In this document: one piece after another, positions 1-6,777 of the stretch
Numbering within the stretch: the first letter of the stretch is position 1
Layout of the letters: each line of letters begins with the position of its first letter
Assembly (NCBI GenBank): GCA_003156495.1
Contig: PMHC01000283.1
Coordinates: forward strand, 6,537-15,045
Direction: 5' to 3'
Source of the DNA: Acidobacteriaceae bacterium
Lineage (GTDB): Bacteria; Acidobacteriota; Terriglobia; Terriglobales; Acidobacteriaceae
Length of the DNA: 8,509 bases
Translations under genes and position numbers: made by a program
The notes under the pieces: model-generated
Seen by the model: only the letters and a program-made list of their open reading frames with translations
What the model was told of the DNA's origin: nothing
Databases searched by the model: none

Positions 1-456
1 AAAATTCCTCCCGTTCAGCGGCACGCTTTCCAGCTTGTTCGATTGCAGCGTCTCGCCCAACTGCGTGCTCGTCGTCTCGGCCGTAAGCGCATCGGCCGTC
101 ACCTCCACCGTCTCGGCCTCCGCATTCACCGCGAGCGCCACATCCACCCGCGCCGCCGGAACCTCAGCGCTCACTGTCGCCGACCCGCGATAGACCGTGA
201 ACCCGGCTGCCCGCACCTCGACCGCGTAGTTGCCCGCCGCAGGAACCGCGATCTGGAAGCCTCCCTGCGCATCGCTTTCGGTCGTGAACGCCGCATCGCT
301 ATCAGCCTGCCGCACCATCACGCCCGCCGCGGGAATCGCCTCCCCCGTCGCATCGTGCACCACGCCGCCAACGCGAAAACCAGAAACGGCCTGCGCCCAA
401 CATTCCAGTGAAAGCGCCAAACAACCCAGGACCAAAACAAAAATCTTTATCTTCAA
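1..456 (-). CDS. TonB-dependent receptor, Oar-like, N-terminal 152 residues (partial, runs off left edge)
   Basis: This is the beginning of an outer-membrane receptor that probably binds or imports a large substrate using TonB energy. Translation from a TTG at 454-456 gives a signal peptide (residues 1 to about 21, basic KIK then a hydrophobic core, cleavage near CWA/Q). A carboxypeptidase-regulatory-like beta-sandwich follows at about 26-110 (GGVVHDATGEAIPAAGV, GGFQIAVPAAGNY, VEVRAAGF). Next come the VEVTADAL linker and the start of the plug domain, ending in VPLNGRNF at 145-152, a hallmark of Oar-like receptors. The TTG start is chosen because GGAGG lies nine bases upstream (466-470), the signal peptide begins there, and the only in-frame ATG (residue 46) lies inside the domain. 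The plug remainder and barrel, usually some 900 further residues, lie outside the window. The substrate cannot be told. It is a paralogue of the broken receptor at 836-2221. Confidence 0.88.
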   Translation of the reverse strand, partial: MKIKIFVLVLGCLALSLECWAQAVSGFRVGGVVHDATGEAIPAAGVMVRQADSDAAFTTESDAQGGFQIAVPAAGNYAVEVRAAGFTVYRGSATVSAEVPAARVDVALAVNAEAETVEVTADALTAETTSTQLGETLQSNKLESVPLNGRNF

Positions 457-465
457 AACAAAAAA

Positions 466-470
466 CCTCC
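466..470 (-). promoter_or_regulatory. Ribosome binding site deciding the TTG start
   Basis: On the minus strand this reads GGAGG, a full Shine-Dalgarno core, followed by a nine-base spacer and the TTG codon at 454-456. No ATG or GTG in the correct frame lies at a usable distance, so this site fixes the unusual start codon of the left-edge receptor. Confidence 0.75.
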
Positions 471-635
471 GGGAAAGCTCTATAACCTGCGGCCGGTGCA
501 ACCGCCCAAGCCGCCATTCCAACCAGGCGCCAATATACGACCGAATCAGTCCCATATTTCCCCACTCGAAGCCGGCGGCCCATTCGCGCAGCCAATCCTT
601 CTTCCGCCTCAATGTTGGTGATTTGGTTCTTCTTT

Positions 636-664
636 AATTTACGATACTTTTAGCCTTGATTCAA
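636..664 (-). promoter_or_regulatory. Candidate sigma70-type promoter for the left-edge receptor
   Basis: On the minus strand, TTGAAT (659-664) is followed after exactly 17 bases by TAAATT (636-641). These resemble the -35 and -10 consensus and sit in the most AT-rich part of the gap. The predicted leader is about 175 bases. It is a pattern match only; other AT-rich hexamers nearby could serve equally well. Confidence 0.3.
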
Positions 665-760
665 CTATTGTACTTAACTACAGATAACACAGGCAAATAA
701 CTCTACGTAAGGGCACGAACGCCCGTAAGCAGAAGTATCCGCACCGCCCACCGTCTCCAC

Positions 761-806
761 ATAAAAGAAACGAGCCAGACGACGATTGAATCCGCGCCAT
801 CTGGCT
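761..806 (-). terminator. Intrinsic terminator after the receptor pseudogene
   Basis: On the minus strand, AGCCAGATGGCG (795-806) pairs with CGTCGTCTGGCT (773-784). This makes a 12-bp stem with two G-U pairs and a ten-base loop (785-794). Two bases later comes the T-rich run TTTCTTTTAT (761-770). The hairpin begins 30 bases after the TAA of the receptor (836-838), as expected for a factor-independent terminator, and it confirms where the original gene ended. Confidence 0.65.
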
Positions 807-835
807 TGTAAATGTACGACAAGGTTGCCGGTGGT

Positions 836-2221
836 TTAAAAGTTGATGCGCCCTGAGAACTGGAAGTCGCGGCTTCCCGTATTGCTGGTTGCGGCGGTCG
901 GCGCGCCAAAGCTGCTGCTGTTCACGGCGACGCCGATGCTGCTGAAGGTCACCTTGTTAGGAATGTTCTGGCAATCGGCCGCGAAAACAAACTTCAACCG
1001 CCCCTTCAGGTCGAATGTCCGGCGCACGCTGCCGTCGAGTTCATAAACGCTGGGATTCCGCAGGCCGTCGAAGGCCATCACCCTGGGCGCATCGCCAAAA
1101 AGTATTTCTGCACATTGCAGTACGGCCCCGTACTGCTGGCGCAGGTTGTCGTATTGTCCGAGCCGGCGTTCTGGTTCGAACTGCTGATGTAGCCCTTAAG
1201 ATAGGAAACGGCGCCGAGCGTCCCCGCCGTGGTTCCCTTGCCCCAACTCCCATTCTTCCGGATCGTCTTGCCGGCATAGTTCGGGTCCAAGTCGGGCATG
1301 CAGGTTCCAGACAGCGGCTGATAGCTGCTGGTGCAGGCCGCCGAGGTAATCAGCAGCGGAGTTCCCGAGCCATAGGTAAACTTTCCCGAAAGATCCCAGC
1401 CCTTGATCACATTGCGCAGAATCGAATTCGCCGATCCGCCGAAACTACCCGTGTCGAAGGGCATGCGGTAGACGCCGTACACCGCCAGGTTCTGCGGAAC
1501 GCTCGTAGCGCTAGCTGTATGGAGCCGCGACCGAAGAGATGATCGCCTGCGCCGAAGCTACATTCGTGGCCGTGGCAGCGGAGGTCAGCAACCCTCCCAG
1601 CGCATAATACTTCGGATCGACTTGGCCGGCATAGAGTCCGCGGATATTGCTAGCGCCGGCGATAAAGTGGCTCTCTGAACCGGCATAGTTCACCGAAATG
1701 GAGACATTGTTGGAAAGCGAGCGATCGATACCGAAGTTCCAGAATTGGAACTCCGGCGCGCGACCCGAGATGGTGAAATCGGCAAAACCAGGAGCGGCGC
1801 CCGCGGAGACATAGGCTCCAGAGCCATTCACATAGTTGCCGACATTCAACGTCTGGCTCACCTTGCCCGGCGACGTGATCGCCGGAACCGTGTACCCGGT
1901 AAATCCCACCGCGCGAACCGTCACCGTGTACGTGCCGGGAATCAGCGGCGAAATCACGTAAAAGCCCGACGCGGCTGTCGTGCGCCTGGTCACAATGCCT
2001 GTCGCGGTATTGGTCGCGCTTACTGTGGCGTCGGCTAAAACCGCGCCCGTTGTATCCGCGATCGTACCCTGAATCGTTCCCGCGCCCGCGCTCTGTGCCG
2101 CCGCCAGACGCGCCGTCCACAACAGACACAATGCCAGCGCAAACAACACCGTCAACACGGCGCATCGCCTCGCTCCATTGCGCATTCCCATCAAATCGTT
2201 ACAGCAAGATTGTGTTTTCAT
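836..2221 (-). pseudogene. Oar-like TonB-dependent receptor, decayed by internal deletions and frameshifts
   Basis: Three minus-strand fragments in order make one receptor remnant. Fragment 1 (1511-2221, 236 residues) has a signal peptide (residues 1 to about 42, LAAAQ), a carboxypeptidase-regulatory-like domain at about 49-127 (GTIQGTIADTTGAVLADATV, GFYVISPLIPGTYTVTV), and then jumps at about 127-135 straight to late-barrel sequence (GRAPEFQFWNFGIDRSL, NYAGSESHF). The plug and most of the barrel are absent. It stops at TAG 1511-1513. The barrel resumes in another frame (VPQNLAVYGVYRMPF, then GTCMPDLDPNYAG, GSWGKG) until a one-base shift at the run of five A at 1097-1101. It then continues as GDAPRVMAFDGLRNPSVY to RDFQFSGRINF with TAA at 836-838; the terminal phenylalanine is typical of outer-membrane barrels. 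About 450 residues remain of a usual 1,000-1,200. Function as a receptor is essentially excluded; the intact length is inferred from the family. Confidence 0.85.
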
Positions 2222-2237
2222 AGAAAACGCTGGTTAG

Positions 2238-2242
2238 CCTCC
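2238..2242 (-). promoter_or_regulatory. Shine-Dalgarno-like motif upstream of the receptor pseudogene
   Basis: On the minus strand this reads GGAGG within AAAGGAGG, but it lies 16 bases from the ATG at 2219-2221, further than the usual 5-10. No alternative in-frame start lies closer. The wide spacing may be another mark of decay, or the original start may have differed. Confidence 0.4.
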
Positions 2243-2348
2243 TTTAGCTCAAAAATTGGCCGCGGGTTATGTGCAGCCTCGTTGGACTTTGTTATTTCTG
2301 CCGCAACTCCGGTCTGTTAGTTCCACGCTTTTCAGGCACGAATTCGAT

Positions 2349-2361
2349 GTGGTCTAACCAC
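2349..2361. promoter_or_regulatory. Small palindrome, possible operator of the receptor promoter
   Basis: GTGGT-CTA-ACCAC is a perfect 5-bp inverted repeat with a three-base centre. It sits just downstream of the minus-strand candidate -10, where the start of transcription would fall (about 2363), which is a typical repressor position. The repeat is short and could be chance. Confidence 0.25.
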
Positions 2362-2369
2362 CGGCAAGC

Positions 2370-2399
2370 ATTTAATGCACTCCAGGCAGCGATTGTCAA
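2370..2399 (-). promoter_or_regulatory. Candidate promoter of the receptor pseudogene
   Basis: On the minus strand, a perfect TTGACA (2394-2399) is followed after 18 bases by TTAAAT (2370-2375, four of six consensus positions). The predicted leader to the ATG at 2221 is about 143 bases. This is the best -35 match I noticed in the window, so the pseudogene may still be transcribed. Confidence 0.4.
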
Positions 2400-2425
2400 T
2401 AGATTAATTATTTTGTATTTGATTG

Positions 2426-2454
2426 TTTACGCCACGGATATTCTCCGCTATAAA
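2426..2454 (+). promoter_or_regulatory. Candidate distal promoter of the rhamnosidase
   Basis: TTTACG (2426-2431) and TATAAA (2449-2454) are separated by exactly 17 bases. The -10 matches consensus at five of six positions. It would give a leader of about 190 bases that contains the palindrome at 2512-2526. Confidence 0.35.
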
Positions 2455-2511
2455 TGGAAACTAGCCCTACCTTTTAAAATGCCCTGCCGCTTCTAAATGA
2501 CATGCCCTGAC

Positions 2512-2526
2512 CATGATCCGATCATG
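2512..2526. promoter_or_regulatory. Palindrome, possible operator of the rhamnosidase gene
   Basis: CATGAT-CCG-ATCATG is a perfect 6-bp inverted repeat with a three-base centre. It lies downstream of the distal plus-strand promoter candidate and 20 bases upstream of the proximal -35, so a dimeric regulator bound here could act on either. No regulator gene is present in the window, so its identity is unknown. Confidence 0.3.
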
Positions 2527-2546
2527 AATTTCTCTCTGCATTTAAT

Positions 2547-2576
2547 TTCACAACCTGTATCCAAGAGCATTACGAT
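2547..2576 (+). promoter_or_regulatory. Candidate proximal promoter of the rhamnosidase
   Basis: TTCACA (2547-2552, five of six positions of the -35 consensus) is followed after 18 bases by TACGAT (2571-2576, four of six). The leader would be about 68 bases. It competes with the distal candidate, and the sequence alone cannot decide between them. Confidence 0.3.
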
Positions 2577-2650
2577 AGTCGGCCAGAGGGTTTTTGTCCG
2601 TAGCCGGTTTTTGAATTCAGCTTCCGGCACCGGCGCCCTTGGAGGATTTC

Positions 2651-5371
2651 ATGATGCAATTCCGCGGTCATTGGGTCCGCGCACTCTTTGCCGCGCTTAT
2701 TGTTGGGCTAACCGTCGCTCCGGCAGCGGCGCAAACGGACTCGCTTGCCGCGCTGCGCTCCGGCTTCGCCGCTCCGCCCTCGGAGGCCCGGCCCATGATG
2801 CGCTGGTGGTGGTTCGGCCCGGCGGTCGAAAAAACCGAGCTGGCCCGCGAGCTGCGCGCGATGAAGGCCGGCGGCATCGGCGGCGCGGAGATTCAGCCCG
2901 TTTACGCACTCGCGCTCGACGACAAAACCACGGGCTTTCGCAATTTGCCTTATCTTTCAAAGGATTTTCTGGCTAGGCTAGGCTTTGCCGCGCAAACGGC
3001 GCACGACGAAAATCTGCGCCTGAGTCTGACCTTGAACAGCGGATGGCCCTACGGCGGAGCGTACGTTTCCGTCAACGACGCCTCGAGCCGGCTGCGCATC
3101 GCCGCCCTCGCCCTTCCGCCTCACGCCGCTTTCCTGTCTCTGCCCCCGATGCGCAACGGAGAAAATCTGCTGGCCGCATTCGTAACCCAGGGAATGCCTG
3201 ACCGCTACGACGTCGAGCACGCAAAGCCGCTGGCCACGCCCATCGGCGGGCAGCTAACTTTGCCCGCGAATCTCTCCGGCCCGCAGGTCGCGCTCTTGTT
3301 CATCTCCAGCCGCACCGGACAAAAGGTCAAACGCTCGGCCGTCGGCGCCGAGGGTTTCGTACTCGACCATTTCAGTCTCGATGCGGTGCAGAACCACTTG
3401 AAGACCGTCGCCGATCCGCTGTTGGCAGCCTTCGGTGCAAACCCTCCCGACTCGGTCTTCAGCGATAGTCTCGAGGTCTACGGCGCCGACTGGACGCCGA
3501 AGTTTCTCGACGAATTTCGCGTCCGTCGCGGTTACGATCTCACGCCCTATCTGCCCGAGCTTGCCGCCGGCGCCGGCCCCCAGGCCGCCGACTTGCGCTA
3601 CGACTGGGGCCGCACACTGGCCGAGCTGATCGACGAAGATTACCTGACGCCGCTTAACCAGTGGGCGCGCGCCCACCACACGCGCTTCCGCTCGCAGAGC
3701 TACGGCACTCCGGCCGTTACGCTGGCAAGCAACGCGCTGGTCGATCTGCCCGAAGGCGAAGGCTCGCAGTGGCGCGGGCCATTTTCCTATACCCGTTGGG
3801 CGAGTTCGGCCAACCATCTTTACGGCCGGTCGGTTACCTCGTCTGAAACCTGGACCTGGCTCAATTCGCCGCCCTTCCGCGCCACCCCGCTCGACATGAA
3901 GACCGAAGCCGACGCTTTTTTCCTGCAGGGAATCAACCAACTCGTCGGCCACGGCTGGCCCTACTCGCCGCCCTCGGCCGGCGATCCCGGCTGGTCGTTT
4001 TACGCCGCCGCCGTCTTCAGCGATCGCAATCCCTGGTGGATCGTGATGCCCGACGTAACCGCCTACCTCGCGCGCGTAAGTTATCTGCTACGCCAGGGCC
4101 AGCCTGCCAACGACATTGCCGTGCTGCTGCCCGAAGAAGACGCGCAAGCCGGCTTCCGTCCCGGCCACGTCTCGGTCAGCGACCAGATGCGCACTCTGCT
4201 CGGCCCCGATCTCGTTCCAGCGATTCTCGACGCCGGCTACAACTTCGACTTCATCGATGCGGCAACCATCGACAAAGTGGACATTCATTATCCAATTCTT
4301 GTAATTCCCGGCCTGGAGCGGCTGCCGCTTGCCACCTACAAACGCATCGCCGAATTCGCTCGCAACGGCGGCATGGTGGTCGCGATCAAGAGCCTGCCCA
4401 CGCGCGCGCCGGGATTCAAAGAAGCTCCGCGCGACTCGGTCGCCGTCGAGCAACTTTCAAAAGAGCTCTTCGCCGCCGACGCCAAGAACGCGAAGCTCAT
4501 CGCCAGCCCCGCCGAGTTAGGCGCGGCCATTGGCGCAAGGCTCAAGCCCGATCTGGCGCTCTCGCCCACCACGTCCGAAGTCGGCTTCATCCATCGCAAG
4601 CTCAAAGACGCCGATCTTTACTTAATCGCCAACACCGGCAACCTTCCGCGCGCCTTCGAAGCACGCTTCCGCACAGCGAGAAACAATGCTGAAACCTGGA
4701 ATCCGCTAAACGGCGAAATCCGCAACGCGGGCAGCGGCGCTACGTTACGCATGAATCTTGCCCCCTACGAATCGCGCATCGTCCTCTTCACCGACCACGC
4801 CGCTTCCGCGGCCCAGAGGGCCTCAACAGCCGCCTTTGCCCCCATCGATTTAAGCCGCGACTGGAAGGTGACCATCGACAAAACCGGCATGACTGAAACC
4901 ATGCCGACGCTCCGCTCCTGGAGCAGAGATGAAGCGCAAAAATACTACTCCGGCACGGCGACTTATGAGAAGACAATTGAAATTCCAGACGATGTGGCCA
5001 AGTCCAGCCGCGTAGTTCTGGATTTTGGCGAAGGCAAGCCGGTCGAGCGCGGAGAGCTTCATCAGCCCGGCATGCGTGCCTGGTATGACGCGCCCCTGCG
5101 CGATGCGGCCGTAGTTTACGTGAACGGCCAGCGGGCCGGCTCGGTGTGGCTGCCGCCCTACCAGATCGACATCGCGCCGCTGCTGCACTCGGGCTCGAAC
5201 AGGTTGAAGATCATCGTCGCCAACACAGCCATCAACGAACTGGCCGGCCGGCCAGCACCGGACTACCGATTGCTGAACCAGCGCTACGGCGAAAAATTCA
5301 CGCCGCAAGATATGGACCACCTGACGCCTTTGCCCTCGGGAATCCTCGGGCCCTTGCGCCTGCTTCCTTAG
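2651..5371 (+). CDS. Secreted GH106-type alpha-L-rhamnosidase, 906 residues
   Basis: The enzyme is predicted to release terminal alpha-L-rhamnose from plant or microbial glycans in the periplasm or outside the cell. Residues 1-27 form a signal peptide (basic start, hydrophobic AALIVGLTVAPAAA, cleavage before QTDS). The family's N-terminal signature RWWWFGP stands at 51-57, followed by MKAGGIGGAEIQPVY. Family blocks continue with FSDSLEVYGADW (Glu275), SETWTW (Glu399) and GHGWPYSPP (433-441). Glu275 and Glu399 are my best candidates for the catalytic acids, unaligned. A jelly-roll, galactose-binding-like domain closes the protein from about 765 (VYVNGQRAGSVWLPPYQIDI). It is somewhat shorter than many members (1,000 or more). 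ATG 2651 is preferred because GGAGGA lies at 2641-2646; ATG 2654 is equally possible, and the TTG at 2639 overlaps the ribosome binding site. It is divergent from the dead receptor. Rhamnosidase is the family's known activity; the exact linkage is unknown. Confidence 0.87.
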   Translation: MMQFRGHWVRALFAALIVGLTVAPAAAQTDSLAALRSGFAAPPSEARPMMRWWWFGPAVEKTELARELRAMKAGGIGGAEIQPVYALALDDKTTGFRNLPYLSKDFLARLGFAAQTAHDENLRLSLTLNSGWPYGGAYVSVNDASSRLRIAALALPPHAAFLSLPPMRNGENLLAAFVTQGMPDRYDVEHAKPLATPIGGQLTLPANLSGPQVALLFISSRTGQKVKRSAVGAEGFVLDHFSLDAVQNHLKTVADPLLAAFGANPPDSVFSDSLEVYGADWTPKFLDEFRVRRGYDLTPYLPELAAGAGPQAADLRYDWGRTLAELIDEDYLTPLNQWARAHHTRFRSQSYGTPAVTLASNALVDLPEGEGSQWRGPFSYTRWASSANHLYGRSVTSSETWTWLNSPPFRATPLDMKTEADAFFLQGINQLVGHGWPYSPPSAGDPGWSFYAAAVFSDRNPWWIVMPDVTAYLARVSYLLRQGQPANDIAVLLPEEDAQAGFRPGHVSVSDQMRTLLGPDLVPAILDAGYNFDFIDAATIDKVDIHYPILVIPGLERLPLATYKRIAEFARNGGMVVAIKSLPTRAPGFKEAPRDSVAVEQLSKELFAADAKNAKLIASPAELGAAIGARLKPDLALSPTTSEVGFIHRKLKDADLYLIANTGNLPRAFEARFRTARNNAETWNPLNGEIRNAGSGATLRMNLAPYESRIVLFTDHAASAAQRASTAAFAPIDLSRDWKVTIDKTGMTETMPTLRSWSRDEAQKYYSGTATYEKTIEIPDDVAKSSRVVLDFGEGKPVERGELHQPGMRAWYDAPLRDAAVVYVNGQRAGSVWLPPYQIDIAPLLHSGSNRLKIIVANTAINELAGRPAPDYRLLNQRYGEKFTPQDMDHLTPLPSGILGPLRLLP

Positions 5372-5386
5372 CTTGAGGAAAACACA

Positions 5387-5409
5387 CGGGCCAGCCTGCC
5401 GCTGGCCCG
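5387..5409. terminator. Hairpin between convergent genes, likely shared terminator
   Basis: CGGGCCAGC (5387-5395) and GCTGGCCCG (5401-5409) form a perfect 9-bp stem with a five-base loop. It lies 15 bases after the rhamnosidase stop and 18 bases after the M20 gene stop. On the minus strand it is followed by TGTGTTTTCC, a weak U-tract, so it should end the M20 transcript. On the plus strand there is no T-run, so termination there would be weaker or rely on Rho. Confidence 0.6.
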
Positions 5410-5427
5410 GCGAGTATCAATCGACCA

Positions 5428-6471
5428 CTATGCCAGCAGCTTTTTCGCTAACATAATGTAGAGCTGAACGGCTTCAAGCAGCTCGGCCTTGGCCAGCTTT
5501 TCCGCGGGGTTGTGCGCCACATGAATACTGCCCGGTCCCAGAAGAAACGGCTCGCCCCAGTTGCTCAGTTGCGGAATATCGGTGGTGAACTTGGCCACCA
5601 TCGTGGGCAGTCCTTCGACGGCATGCAGCCGCACGAAGGGAATCTCGAGCGTGAACTCGACCTCGGCCAGCCCTTTGGCCGCCTCCAGCACCAGCGCTTT
5701 CACCGGCGCCGCATCGCCCACCAGCCGGATCAGCACCTGCGCCTCAGCCTCATCGGCGATCACGTTGGGCGCGTGTCCGCCATGAATCTGGCCGATGTTC
5801 AACGTGCTCGGCCCCACATCCTCGGTCACCGGCAGCTTGAGTTCGAGCAGCCGCGCCATCACCTGCACCAATTTATGTACCGCGCTTTCGCCCAACTCCG
5901 GATAGGCCGAGTGCGCCATTTTGCCGCTGGCGCGGAAAACCACGCGCAGCGCGCCTTTTGAGGCCAGCGCCACACGGTTGTCGGTCGGCTCGCCGTTGAT
6001 CATGTAGCGGCTGCCCTTCGATTGGAGATTGGCCACCTTGGCGCCGGCCGAATCGCGCTCTTCGCCCGACATATAGAGCAGACCAACCTTGAGTCCATCC
6101 TTGCGCAACGCCTCGGCGGCAACAATCTGCGCGGCCATAATTCCCTTGGCGTCACAAACGCCGCGGCCATAGAGAAACTTCTCATCCTCGTGGAAAGGGA
6201 TGTAGGGCGGCACCGTGTCCATGTGCGTGGAAAAAACCAGATCGGGCTTCTGTCCGGCAGGACCGCCGTAGACATTCCAGCGCGCTCCGCCATCGGCGTT
6301 CTCCGGCGGCTGAGCTACGGGAGTCTTCTCCACCTCCCAGCCGCGGCTGGCCAAAAAATCAGCCAGAAAATCGCCTACCTTGCCCTCCTGGTAAGTTGTC
6401 GATTCGATCTCGCACAACTGACGCGTAAGCTGAACGGGGTCGAGAGAAGCTGCTTCGGAAAGATTTTTCAT
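5428..6471 (-). CDS. M20-family zinc peptidase/deacylase (ArgE/DapE/CPG2-like), 347 residues
   Basis: This is a cytoplasmic di-zinc hydrolase that cleaves an amide or peptide bond of a small substrate. The M20 metal-site motifs are all present: STHMDTVP (His83, Asp85), GVCDAKG (Asp107, bridging), SGEERDSAG (Glu137 general base, Glu138), NGEPTD (Glu161) and HVAHNPAE (His320). The dimerisation (lid) domain spans about 170-275 with GKMAHSAYPELG (His187) and GGHAPNVIAD. No signal peptide is visible. ATG 6471 is chosen because the conserved fold begins within about 15 residues of it; the 67 in-frame codons upstream are Arg-rich and unlike protein. No Shine-Dalgarno precedes it. The family includes acetylornithine deacetylase, succinyl-diaminopimelate desuccinylase and carboxypeptidase G2, and the sequence does not tell which substrate is used. 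It lies alone, convergent with the rhamnosidase and divergent from the hydrolase. Confidence 0.9.
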   Translation of the reverse strand: MKNLSEAASLDPVQLTRQLCEIESTTYQEGKVGDFLADFLASRGWEVEKTPVAQPPENADGGARWNVYGGPAGQKPDLVFSTHMDTVPPYIPFHEDEKFLYGRGVCDAKGIMAAQIVAAEALRKDGLKVGLLYMSGEERDSAGAKVANLQSKGSRYMINGEPTDNRVALASKGALRVVFRASGKMAHSAYPELGESAVHKLVQVMARLLELKLPVTEDVGPSTLNIGQIHGGHAPNVIADEAEAQVLIRLVGDAAPVKALVLEAAKGLAEVEFTLEIPFVRLHAVEGLPTMVAKFTTDIPQLSNWGEPFLLGPGSIHVAHNPAEKLAKAELLEAVQLYIMLAKKLLA

Positions 6472-6777
6472 GATATTGCCAGAATATCGCAGCCGGCGAT
6501 CCCACTTCCCGCGTGCATCGTCTCTTTTTGTCTCATTGAACCTTCTGAACCTTCCACTATTCTTCCCACATCGTGCAGCAATCGGCTGCCATTGACCGCG
6601 GAAGATGCGGAATTCAACTCGCCCGAGCGTACAATATAGTGTGGGATGAACTCCACGGTTGCAGAATTTCATGGTGAATCGCGCGCTGGCGGCTCGACTC
6701 TAGACGCCCCGGAGCTAGCAGATTCCGCGCATGAGGTTCATCGGAGTCCCGCGCTAAGATGTGCAGCTTCCGCCGCG
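6472..6777. other. Divergent intergenic region, M20 gene and alpha/beta hydrolase
   Basis: I call no gene in these 306 bases. Open frames continue through it from both neighbours, but their predicted peptides look unlike conserved protein. The only promoter-like element is the TACAATATAGT cluster at 6630-6640, whose complement also reads TATATT, so it could serve either direction. No convincing -35 stands at the right distance. A TTGACC at 6592-6597 is 32 bases from the -10-like hexamer, which is too far. Confidence 0.5.
6630..6640 (+). promoter_or_regulatory. Weak -10-like cluster upstream of the alpha/beta hydrolase
   Basis: TACAAT and an overlapping TATAGT match the -10 consensus at five of six positions each and are the only AT-rich island in this gap. 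Transcription from here would start near 6642-6647, about 135 bases before the preferred ATG at 6778. It would fall almost on the alternative ATG at 6646, which would then be read from a nearly leaderless message. There is no good -35. Confidence 0.25.

Larger units (their letters stand above)
457..835. other. Intergenic region between two minus-strand receptors
   Basis: I see no gene in these 379 bases. The right part (761-806) holds the terminator of the receptor pseudogene. The middle (about 630-700) is AT-rich and holds a candidate minus-strand promoter for the left-edge receptor. The left part (about 470-620) is GC-rich leader sequence of roughly 170 bases with no convincing structure. 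The short open frames here on either strand have no recognisable protein character. Confidence 0.6.
2222..2650. other. Divergent control region between broken receptor and rhamnosidase
   Basis: I see no gene in these 429 bases. The stretch 2370-2560 is clearly more AT-rich than its surroundings and holds one candidate minus-strand promoter, two candidate plus-strand promoters and two short perfect palindromes, listed separately. The arrangement is that of a shared regulatory region for two divergent transcripts. Open frames here read as low-character peptides and are not called. Confidence 0.6.

Noticed and set aside
394..402. Possible lipoprotein cysteine in the signal peptide of the left-edge receptor (SLEC)
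   Set aside because: Glu just before the Cys does not fit a lipobox, and an ordinary cleavage site after CWA follows directly.
703..730. Short GGGC-N6-GCCC inverted repeat with repeated CGTAAG, considered as a terminator or attachment site
   Set aside because: Only four base pairs and no U-tract; the hairpin at 773-806 explains termination far better, and no integrase or second copy is present.
1650..2165. A 171-residue open frame overlapping the receptor remnant on the same strand
   Set aside because: Out-of-frame reading of fragment 1, which itself has a signal peptide and a known domain.
2269..2496. A 75-residue open frame in the divergent control region
   Set aside because: No ribosome binding site or domain character, and it runs through the AT-rich promoter candidates.
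3254..3952. A 232-residue open frame on the minus strand inside the rhamnosidase gene
   Set aside because: Arg/Gly/Ala-rich shadow of the GC-rich rhamnosidase frame; no family motifs and no separate ribosome binding site.
4036..4692. A 218-residue plus-strand open frame in another frame of the rhamnosidase gene
   Set aside because: Extremely Arg/Ser-rich composition typical of out-of-frame translation, fully inside a gene with clear domain structure.
6472..6672. N-terminal extension of the M20 peptidase to 414 residues
   Set aside because: The 67 extra residues are Arg/Cys-rich with no domain character, while the M20 fold starts normally just after ATG 6471.
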